Source of the DNA: Phalacrocorax aristotelis
Lineage: Eukaryota; Chordata; Aves; Suliformes; Phalacrocoracidae
NCBI RefSeq assembly: GCF_949628215.1
Contig: NC_134278.1
Coordinates: forward strand, 44,349,191 to 44,413,190
Length of the DNA stretch: 64,000 bases
Direction of reading: 5' to 3'
Part shown: positions 26,401-38,400 of the stretch, one piece after another
How positions within the stretch are numbered: the first letter of the stretch is position 1
How the letters are laid out: every line of letters starts with the position of its first letter
The notes under the pieces: generated by a model
Told to the model about the DNA's origin: nothing
The model's input: the letters and a program-made list of their open reading frames with translations, nothing else
Database searches by the model: none
Position numbers and translations under genes: made by a program

Positions 26401-29400
26401 TTTATTTATTGACTTTCCCCTGTGATAGCAGAGGCAGAGCTTTTGTTATGCTCTTAGTTAAATGTCTTTATATGCTAAGAGATAAAGCATATCCTTAAAC
26501 AGTTTGCTTTTATTTTCTGCAAGTTCCTTTTTTAAATAGAAATGCGTAAAGATTTTGTATCCAAATGCTGAAACTTTTAGGTGGTACATAATTGTTTCTC
26601 ACTTCTAATGTCGCAGCTTTTCTTTGACTACCCCTTCCTGTCTGTCCAAAATGCTGCTTCAAGCATCATTAGTCTTGTATGCTGGCTGACCAAGTGCTAC
26701 TGGTCTTTAAAATACTTTAATGGTTTTCCATCTCTTCTCATGAAAGTTAATATTTCTCATTTGTTTGATTGGGTCTTTCTGCCTTCAGGGCATTGCACAC
26801 TTTAACTCAACTATAACTGCTTTCCTTCTTGTTCTTTGCAACAAGCTTATTCATTAAAAACTAAAATCTTAGCATTTAAATATGATCATATAAACACTCT
26901 ACTTTCATATAATCAGTTTAAGGTTTCCTCCCTTTTTTTTTTTTTTTTGAATGTGCCATCCAGGTACTCATAGATTAAAGGCAAATCTGTTCAGCTGCAT
27001 TATAGTAATGTTACAGTACCCAACAAGTTTCAGTATGCAGTTACAGTCTTTTTCAAACAGGTCCTGCAAGTACATGATCATGTTTTGCTCATGTACAGTG
27101 TTAATGTGAACTGGAGTTCTAGTGTTTTCCTGTCACCAGTAATCATCACGATGGCTGAGTGTATTTCTAGTACTTTCTTGGGGGGTTTTTTAGTGAATTT
27201 GTGCATCTTTTCCTTTAGTTTTTCTAACTGTATTTCATTTACTCTGCAGTTTCATAAGTTTCAAAGAGCTTTTTACTCACTGACAGCACACATTTGATTT
27301 TATTCTATCCATTAGCTGAGATACCATTTCAATTTCACAAATGCTGGAAACTTGAAAAATATCTCTTAATGATCGTTGTGTATACTCTTCGCTTCACTTT
27401 TTATGTTTGTCATTATTAGCAATGCATTTTAAAGTGGTCTTTGTCAGTTTTATGTCTCTTCCAGGAAAAAAAAAATCAGTGTACTGTTTGTATAATTTAC
27501 AAACAGCTTATTATTTAGTCAATACTGAGTGTTAGCCAAGATAAACGATAGTGCATGTATCTGTGCTACTATTTATTTAAGCTGGCATGAAGTTATGATA
27601 GAAAATAATTTTAGAAATGAGAAACCATTTAAGTTAAAACAGTAATTACAAAGCATAATGAAATCACAGATGTTCTTCATTTCTGGATATTGTGTTGCTG
27701 ATGTAGGACAAACTTGGAGGGACACTTATCATCTTTGCCAGACTTTGACAGAGGCCTGCTAGGACACTGCAAACTACTCAATCACCTTGAAAAATACGTG
27801 TGAGATTACAATAGTTCTGCAGAGATCCTGTTGTTTTGTTTTAAAACGAAAGACTACCTAGGCATTATTTTAGTAGGGGCTGTGAAATCTCCTATGAAAG
27901 CACCTTCTCTGCCCTGGAGTTTTAGACCTGGCACTTGAAATAATAAAAAAAATTAATTGCCATCTTTATTTCTCCCCTTCTCTAAAGAATCCAGTTCATT
28001 GCTAGTGCTTCACAAAATTGTTTGAAAATCTATTAAAGTTTTACTCTTTTCCCAAAAATTTTGAATAAAAACAAGTTGAGACTGCAAACAGAGAACCAAA
28101 CTGGCTGACAGTGGCTTAAGTAGAATAGCCAAGTTGACTCTGTTTTCTAGCATTGCCAAGCCATGCTGCATGATATTTGAAAAATCATGGCAGTCAGGTG
28201 AAGTCCCTGGTGACTGGAAAAAGGGAAACATTGCTCCCATTTTTAAAAAGGGTACAAAGGAGGACCCTGGGAACTACTGACCTGTCAGCCTCACCTCTGT
28301 GCCTGGGAAGATCATGGAACAGATCCTCCTAGAAGCTATGCTAAGGCACATGGAGGACAGGGAAGTGATTTGAGGCAGCCAGCATGGTTTCACCAAGGGC
28401 AAGTCCTGCCTGACCAACCTCGTGGCTTTCTGCGATGGAGTGACTACCATCAGTGGACAAGGGAAGAGCTACAGATGTCATCTATCTGGGCTTCTGTAAG
28501 GCCTTTGACATGATCCCCCACAACATCCTTCTCTCTAAATTGGAGAGATATGGATTTGATGGATGGACTGTTCGGTGGATGAGCGATTGGTTGGATAGTC
28601 ACATCCAGAGGCTAGTGATAATAGCTCAGTGTCCACATGGAGATCAGTGACAATGGTGTCCCTCAGGGGTCCATATTCGGACCAGTGCTGTTTAATATCT
28701 TCATCGGTGACATAGTGGGATTGAGTACACCCTCAGCAAGTTTGCAGACAACACCAAGCTGAGTGGTGCGGTTGACACGCCTGAGGGACAGGGTGCCACC
28801 CAGAGGGACCTGGACAAGCTCAAGAAATGGGCCCATGTGAACATCATGACCAAGATGGCCCTGTGTGAGCAAGGCCAAGTGCAGGGTCCTACACCTGAGT
28901 CGGGGCAACCTCCGGTATCAGTACAGGCTGGGGGATGAACAGATTGAGATCTGCCCTGCAGAGAAGGACGTGGGGGTACTGGTGGACAAAGAGCTGGACA
29001 TGAGCCAACAATGTGCACTTGCAGCCCAGAAGGCCAACCATATCCTGGGCTGCATCAAAAGAAGAATGGCCAGCAGGTCGAAGGAGGTGATTTTGCCGCT
29101 CTACTCTGCTCTGGAGAGACCCCACCCAGAGTGCTGTGTCCAGCTCTGGAGTCCTCAACACATGAAAGACAAGGACCTGTTGGAGCAGGTCCAGAGAAGG
29201 GCCACAAAAATGATCAAAGGGCTGGAGCACCTCTCCTGTGAGGACAGGCTGAGAGAGTTGGGGTTGTTCAGCCTGGAGAAGGCTGCGGGGAGACCTTATT
29301 GCAGCCTTTCAGTACTTAAAGGGGCCTTATAAAAGATGGGGACAGACTTTTTAGTAGGGCCTGTTGAAATAGGACAAGGCGTGATGGTTTTAAACTAAAA

Positions 29401-32400
29401 AAGGGTAGTTTAGACTAGATATAAGGAAGAAATTTTTTACACTGAGGGTGGTGAAATGCTGGAACAGGTTGCCCAGAGAGGTGGTTGATGCTCCATCCCT
29501 GGAAACGTTGAAGGCCAGGTTGGACAGGGCTTGGAGCAACCTGATCTAGTTGAAGATGTCCCTGCTCATCTCAGGGGAGTTGGACTAGATGACCTTTAAA
29601 GGTCCCTTCCAACCCAAACTATTCTATGATCTGTGATTGGCAACAGTGCGAACATTATAAACCATGAAGATGGTCAGCAGTAGGCGGTTGTCACATCTGT
29701 GCAGTTTAGGTAGCAATTTTTGATGTCATTTTAGTGTGTTCAGATCTCTTTTCCATGTTGGTTAACATAAAAACAGTGAATTCCAAGAGAACATTATTAG
29801 TAAAATGCTCATATATTTTATTGTCTGCCCAGAGAAAGATTCTTTTATGACTGCATTTTCGAAATTAAAAGCTGAAACTGTCCAGGTATATGTTCAATAA
29901 AAAGCATTTTGATCCTGTCATTGTGGCTCGCTCTTTTGAAACATATGATTTCCAGATCTTTTATCAAGACATTCTCATAAGCATTAAAAATAATTGATAG
30001 AACTTGGAAATGTTTCACTAGAACAAGCACAAACAACTAATGGGTGGGAAAAGAGAAGAAACAAAAATAATTGCTATATTTTGATTAACGGATATATCAA
30101 AGTGGAAAATATCACTTCATTTATTTTCTTGTAGCTGTGCTGGAAGAACTTGTTAACACTGGTCGTCTAAAAGGCACTGTGGTTGGTGGGAGGCAGGATA
30201 AGGCTGTGTTTGTTCCAGATATCTATGCCAGAACGCAGAGCAACTGGGTGGATTCCTTTTTCAAGCAGAATGGTTACTTAGGTAATTAATCTATATTCTC
30301 ATAGATAAAATATCTTTCTAAAACTAGTTTAGGTAATTGGTCTTTACCCTAGAATGACTCCTCCACAATAAGTGGAAATCAATATAGTAGTTGATAAAAG
30401 ACCATCTTGCTTATGTGTGTTACTTTATCACAAAGAACCATATTTCAGCAGAGACAACCATACTGCTAAAGAGTAACTTTAGTTCTCACAAGCAGTTACA
30501 AATGATACTTCTATTGCTGTTCTGAAAACACTTCGTAGACCATTGAATGATCATGTTTGACCCACACAGTTGGAGTTTCAGTCCAGGTGTCCAGATTACA
30601 ACGGAACTTTGGCTGCTAATAGTCCAGATAGCCAAGTGTGCAGTGCACAGGAAGAACCTTTCCCAAAATAAGATTTGTAGAACTGGAGTGGGTAGCACTA
30701 GTGTCCTGATTTGAATCCAAACAAGTCTATCTAACTTAAAGCTGGATGATGCTGGATGATGGCGTTTTAAAACAGGATCTATGGGAAAATGTCGACCTGA
30801 ATAAACAGAGGAATGTGCCCATATGGTCCCAAAGGGCCAGTCCCTAACTAACAGTTAGTCTTGCATTTTGAAAAGGTTCAGCATAATTTACTGTAGTAGT
30901 AGTAAGTGTTTCTGTAATATTGCTTGACTGATAGAGTATCTGCAAAATCTTTGAATGTTTTCGGAACATCTAAGTATAAACTGCCAAATAGTTGAAATGC
31001 TTTGCTTGTGAGGCATTGTGCAATTCTACGAGTATATTGGAGTAACTTTTGGAAAGAAAACATTTTGACATTATATATATTGTAAATATTGTTCATGTTG
31101 TATTAGAATACTTTGGAAAGATATAATTGCAAAGATAAACTTAATGATATAGGAATCTGAAAAAAAAATGTTTTTTTCCAAAACTCAATGTCCATGATTT
31201 AGTCTTCATATTTATATTAAGTATATTTAGGTGTAGCTTGTACTGAACTAAGTTTTAGGTCAGCATCAGCTTGAGACTTTATTTACTTGTATAAAAACTA
31301 TATGTAATTATTTTTTTCCTGCTTTCAAAAAAAAATTACCACATAAGATCCTGTATGTACATGAAGGCACTTAAATGTAAGAGACATGTAACTATTTTAT
31401 AGAATTCGATGCGTTGTACAGACTTGGCATCCCTGACCCAGCAGGCTACGTTAAAAAAAGATACAAGTCCACACAACTCTTATTTCTGAGAGCAGCTTGT
31501 GTTTGTCAAGAAATTGTGGATCAAGTTGAAGCCTCTGTAGAAGAAGCCATCAGCTCTGGAAACTGGATAGATGTAGCAGTAAGCAATCCTTTCGGTTGTT
31601 CTTGGATTTATTTATTTAGTCTTATTTTTGTGTCAGGTGATACTTTATTGAAACTACATGTACACATAATGAAAATTCCATGTTGTCAAAGAAGAATATT
31701 CAGTTTAAGTAAAATAAGTAAAAAGGCATTATTTGCCTTTAAGTTGGTCTAAGCAAAAGCGGGATAGATTAGTGTTCGGTTGATAGATACCTAGAACTAA
31801 CTTTCATTTCAAAATTAGTGCTAATATATTCTGCTAAAGAGCAATATATTTCTGTGAGGGGTATTTTTGAAAAAAGTATAAACTTAACTGTTAGGACAGT
31901 TTTGGTAAGCAGAGGGATATTAGCCATTTTGTCCTAGCTAAATCCTGATTTCAGGCCTTTACAGCACTGCTTTGTCACTTGTAAGGAGGCCTGCTGTTGT
32001 TTTGTGTTTGGTGTTACTCTGTGTCTGTTGAGCTGCATTTTTAAGAAATTGCCAGGCGTTTTCCCAGAGCTAACACATATTCTAGAGCAATATTGATTTG
32101 GGAGATCAGAAGATTTAAACTACTGTTTACTCTTAAATTACTAGTTTAATTTTAAAAGCGCAATATATTCTAAATAGTTAGCAGACATCAGATGGTGTTT
32201 GTGGATTCTGTTTATCCACGTACAAATATGTCTGTCCATTCTAGAACAGATTATTGTATGTAAATGATTTTGATTTTCTTTGCCCTAGACTCTTCTGCCC
32301 AGCTCATTGTCAGTTGAAGATGTTGGGATTTTGCTTCAGCAAGTGATGAGATCTTTAAACAAAAATTCTTCAGGTTTAGTCTTCAGTGACACCATTGTGG

Positions 32401-35400
32401 TCAGTGAGAAATTTCTAAGCAGCTGTGCTGATCTGTTTTCTGATATGATGCAACAGAAAGCTGAAAAGGTACAGGTGTTTTTTTATTGGTCAAGATGCAT
32501 TATACATTGAGTGTTAGAGTATAGTTTATGTGACCTTCTATTTGCTTCTCATCTGAAACACAGCTTGAGAAGAAGGGCAAAAATGAAGAGAAGGTTTTTA
32601 TATGTAATCAGTGTAATTTAATATATATGCAGTTGCACTCGGGGAACACCATCACGCTAACAGTATGATCACATGCTGAATTTTGAAGAGAAGAATAAAT
32701 ATCTTTGCATGTGTTGCAGTTGGAAAACATGGTATTAGATTAATATACTTTAAAATGGCCAGTGGCTTAAATGTTTCCGTATGTATGTTTTGCTGCTGTG
32801 TATATCTTTTTCCTATTAAGTGCCTGTTCTTTGTTCTAGGAAATGAAAAATAACCCTGTCAATTTAATCACTGAAGAAGATTTAAAACAGGCTTCTGGTT
32901 TAGAGAATTCATATGCTAATAAAAAGGACAAAAAGGATGAAAGAAGAAAGAAAGCAACAGGTGAGGCGTCAATATTTAGCTTAAGCCAAAAAAAAAAAAG
33001 GCTTCTTTATCCTTGCAGATATGCAACTATAAAGTTACTATATTTTGTATTCCATTAGTTGCCTCCAGTCTCTTGCTGAAGATATTTAAGAAATAGTCCA
33101 ACCAATTCTCGTCATTATACTGTAGGTGTAGATATAGCTGAGCTGTGTCCATAAGAGCTAATTTCAGATTTAGAATTGCAGAGGGAGTACCATAAAGATA
33201 TCCTGAGTTAGCCCAACACGAGGCAGATGGCTTTAGAAGCAAGGAATCCATGTTCGTTTATTAGTGTGTATGGTGTGGTCACATAAGATTGAGTTGTGCA
33301 ACGAGGACTGACCAAACCAGTATTGGCTCAGGGACCTCTGTACCATTTTTTTATTACACAGTGTAGATACACTCTCATTCTCCACTTTTCAGGGATCCAG
33401 GAAAATTAAAATAATAGTCTTGAGAAGTTAGTTCCAAAATCACTCTGTCTAAATTGAGAAGTGAGGTATCAAAATGGGGTTTTTGGAGAATATTGTACAT
33501 CTTTTCTGCAAATCCCATGCCAGACAATTTTCTGTTGTTTGCACACGTAGCAGTTATTTGGAGATTCACATAGCTTACTTTAAGGTATATTCTGAGTTAA
33601 ATTAATCCCAAGCCTCACCCCGTTTGTGTGGTGGCTGTTTAGTACAGGTTTTAATTACAGATTTTTAATTATAGAATCAAAATGTGTGGGTTTAACCCTT
33701 TCAAATCTTTCTGGTTTTTAAAACATTATTCAGACTAAAGACTGGATTTTCAGTCTCAAAAACTATGTGGTTCTTGTGTTGCTACAGCACAGCTGAGCAA
33801 TCTGTTGAACTCACATGCAGAGTTTTATGCACTACTGAAAGTACTGGGATTAGAGCACTGATGCATCTAGCTTAATTGAATATACATATCTGTAAATAAA
33901 ACATTACATTTTACTCTTAAAAAAGCCATGATTGAGCTGACATGGAAACTAAACTTACTCTTGCCACCAGAGACAGCAGATTTTTCTAGACCATAGTTGA
34001 GGCAGAGAAGCTTGAACTTTAATGGAACTGTCATAAATAGAATGCCATCAGTTTGCAGCCCCCTGAGGAGTGAGACTCTACTGAGCAGGTACTACATGTC
34101 TAGACACATTCATACCTGCAGGTAACGTGCTGCACCATCAGCAAGCACTACCCTGAAGTGTTTTTTTAATGGACTGTTAGGTGTATTACCTCAAAACAAT
34201 CAACATCACCGTTCAAGGATTAGATGTTGCTAACTGCATATTGGCAGAATGTGCCCACTATCACATTGCCTGTCTTAAGGTCTGTGCACGACTATATCAA
34301 TATCTGTTGTTTAAGTGTAACCTGATGTGGTGTAGTGTTAATGCAGTTCATGCAGATATGGATTCTGCCATGTATTGGATTCGTGGAAATTTTCAAGATA
34401 AATTCTGTGCTGTCTATTTATAACATCATTTGCAACAGTGTTACAGGCAAGTACCTGTAGAGGCATATACTCTTGACATCCTTTCTGTAGGTTACAGCCA
34501 TGTAGCCTGTTGACATAAAATATGGCTTTTCTGGCAGTAGTCTCTTTTGCTTCATCTCTCTCTGGATAAGATCTTGACTGCAGATTGCGGCTTTTTCTGT
34601 ATGGCTATTAAAGTGGAATACAGAATGAAGGGAGCTTCTTTCCAAAATAACTAGTATATTGCACAGTTGACGAACAGTTTGTATCTGCTCAGCTGAATGC
34701 AGTCACATTTCAGATAAGCTTGTGAAAATCACCAACTCAGAGAGTCTCACAAGTACACGCTCCGCTGCTAGCTCCAACTGAACTAGTTTGCTGTTCCTGC
34801 AAAGTAATGCTTAAAAATCCATCTATAGCATGTAACAGATGCAGTTAGCTTTGAGAGTAGTACCATCTTGTCTTTGTGTTAACTTCTTCTAAATGATTGT
34901 ACTGTTACATAATGTAGTTACTTGAAATCCTGGACTTTATATTTAAATGGAAAATAACTACTTTCTCAAGACTTAGTGCACGTATAGATAATTTCTTTCA
35001 AGTGAAAAAAAGAAGGGGACAAGCTCTGAAAATAGGGAAACAAACAGCACAACATTTACCTAGTGGAGAAGGACTGTATTACAAATTGAGATCCTCTCTG
35101 CAGTGTGAATACATGGATTATGGGACCAATGAACTAAGTAAATCGTTATGTTTGTCAGAACTGGAACATCTCATTGCTTTATAGTCATCTAGGAATAGTC
35201 GAAAAAGAATTAGTGTTTTAGTTAATTGAATGCACGCTTCCAAGGATATTTTGGATGAATGTGTATTACATAGGATTCTTTCTCTGAAAGTTAACAAATT
35301 ACATTATCTGAAATATTTTTGAGTAGCTCAGTTATTCAGCATCGCTGAATAAAAATGCTAAATGCTGTTTTCAGCCAACAGAAAATCTCCCATTACGTTA

Positions 35401-38400
35401 TGGACTCTCATATCTCATCTGTATTCAGCTGGAAAAATATATTGCTCTTTTTTTTTTAAATAATATGTACATTTGATACGATTAGTATTTGTGTTTATTA
35501 ATGACGTCAGCTTAAACAAAGGTTTGATTCAGCTGTTTTTTTTTCTTAAGAATGAAACTTATGTCCCTGAGATTCTGGAACATGTATTGTGGGTTACATT
35601 TAGAATAAGGTGGTGTTTTTTAAAAATTAGCATTAACAAGTAACACAGATAAATTACTACAATGTTGTAAACTTTTTAAAGTGCTACAACTTTACTGTGT
35701 ACTAAGAGAGAGTGCTGTGTACTCCACCAGAGGGCAGTGGAAGCGTGAGAGGAGGAGGAGGCGGTAATGCTAGAGAGATCAAGATTAAGAAAACCAAGAA
35801 GAAGGGAAGAAAGGATGCTGACAGCGATGAAGAGTTGCAAGCAGCTAGCACAGGTTTGTCGTTTTATTTTGGGCACTACCTATTCATAGTGACGTGTTTG
35901 TGTCACTTTCTTTTCCACATCCCTCTTTTTCCCCACTGTATTGATAAGGTCAGGTAAAATATCAAAGATGATGAGAATACTGTTTATTTAGAATTGTGTC
36001 AGTGGATATGATGTTGCTATTTAAATGAAATGGACATATCTTATTCACTGAAAACTAAAACTTAGTCTTAGAAATTTAAGTAAAGGGCATGAGAGCATTA
36101 GATTTTAAAATTTGATTTTATGTAGGAAATGCCTTAGATTTCAAGATGAATGTTATACTTGGTTTCTTAACGCCTGCTGCATAGTGTATGATAAATGGAG
36201 AGTTTCTCATCCAGTTCCAAAGCTTAATTAGCTTAAATTAACAAAGTAGGTACCTGGAAGGCCTTGTCTGTTTCGCTTGTTTTAGATGTGTATTACATGA
36301 TGAGTTTGAATCGCTCCCTATTGGTGCCCATTTCTCTACCTTTAGTGTTTGGAGAAGGAGCGTGGATGGCTTCCTCCAAAGTAAACACCTACATTGTTAG
36401 ACTTTTAGCAAACAGTGGTTGCAAATGAAACAGTCCTAATTATGTGTACTTCCATTTTATATATAGTATCTAGATTTTCAGTGATGACTGAAAAATACTT
36501 TTAAACATCATGTTTGAAGTTGTGAAGTACAGCATCTTAATTTTGTATGATACTACTCTCATAGGTTACTGTAGTTCACATATAAAGGAAGTTATTCTTC
36601 CAGACTCCTCAGTTACTGAGTAAAACAGTGTTAAATCACCTTTTTTTTTTTTTTTGGTGTAACCTTTCATTTTTTACATTGTTCCTGCTTGTATTGCTGC
36701 AGTGATAAATAGATTGAACCAAAATCCCAAGATAAATTCAGATGTAACCATTCAACTATAAATAAGACCCTTCCAAAACCTGATTTAAGCTCCCTTTTCA
36801 CGTTTTTGTATAGCCTTGTACGTTGTTCATTGCTGCTGTGGCACAACTAGGCACATCACTGATTCCCATTCATTCAGTTACCTTATGTGCAGAATAAATC
36901 TGTTTTATGTTACGTCGGGAACATGGAATGCCTGGCCTTTTCTGGTTCCCTGTCATCATCGTAAATCTCATCCATATATGTAAAAACTAAATTCTGCAGC
37001 ATGCAGACAAACTTCGTATTTTGTCCAGAGCCAAAATACAGATGCAGTAATTCATACGCATTTACAAGCAGCATGTAAGTTGATTTTATTATTGGAAGTT
37101 CTTGTCTGGTTTAATATTCTTGCTTTTTCCTGTCTCAAATTCTACACTGTAACCTCAAGTTTAGGATACCCTCCATTACATGACTTTGTACCTTACTAAA
37201 TGGGGTTATCAAAAACAACAACCTTGTGAAATCCTTCAAATAGGGATGTGCTGTTCAGTTTGGGCAGTTTAAAAGAACTATTTGGTTTTGGTGACATCAT
37301 CATTTCTAAACGAATGGATATGCCAGGCAGTTTGAAATCCCTCACCAAAAATGCATGTCGTCATATACTACTTCAGTTGCTTATTACAGAAAACAACTTT
37401 GAAGTGATCAAAAGAGAAATTTTGTCAGTTTTTCATATGTGTAGAAGTTAACTGTCATGTGGAGTCATCCCTTTTTTTGCACTCTTGGTAATGCGCTACT
37501 TCTGTGGAGGTTTGGACTTTGAGGCATTTCAGTGTCTCATGCCACAGAGTAACTGCAGCAAAACTAAGTATAACATTTTCTCAATTAATGTTGCTCATGG
37601 CCACTACAGGTAGGAACAAGCAGCCGGAGTTCCCTTTCATGTCACAAGAGGAAATTCAGGATGTTTTGAAGACCCACATGCAGGATTGCCCTGAAGAGCT
37701 TATTACAGAACTTGCTGAACATCTAATAAGGTAATTTCAGTAATTCAACTGGAGTTACAAAGTCTGTGATTCACTTCAGATGAATCTTCTCTTCAATCTG
37801 TTTTCTTGCTTAGAAAAAATATTTTGCTGAGGGAAGTGAACCACAATATTCTTTTTCTGTACAGCTTCATGTTACATACTTGCTTATGTCATGCTGACAC
37901 GGTGATAAGAAATAATGCTTCTGCTTAGCAGTAGGTGGTTCTGCACCCTTTGTCAGCAAGCATATTTTCAGGTTCATGGGTATATATCCACCCCCTTACA
38001 CTGATCCATGTTGGGGTTTCACCAGTCCCATCTTCTGTACAGCCTTTGGTATATGTTCATGTTCCCTGTCTTTTGTGGCTCTGCTAGGTCAGCAAACTGA
38101 TCTAAGCAGAGAGAAAGAACTTCTAAAAGATGTTCTGTACAGGAGACAGGATGTGAATATGTGTGTTCAGGGCAAAAAGGACATGATGGAACTGTAAAAG
38201 CCCTGGAGTAAAAGCTTGGAGTGCAATGGTAACTGCATCTTTAGAAGGGCCTGTGTTATTTTAATGCAGCTTAAGTCTTCCCCTCTTACAGCTCTTACTG
38301 ATCTGAAATTTTTCCACAAACCCTTGAAAGAGTTTGTGAATAGCGTTGCTTCTGGAAATCTTTTCTGTCTTTCATCTTGTTCCCATTTAGGAGTTGTTAT

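Noticed and set aside
28865-29332. 155-codon open frame in intron 7
   Set aside because: Part of the decayed CR1 in that intron, not a nested gene.
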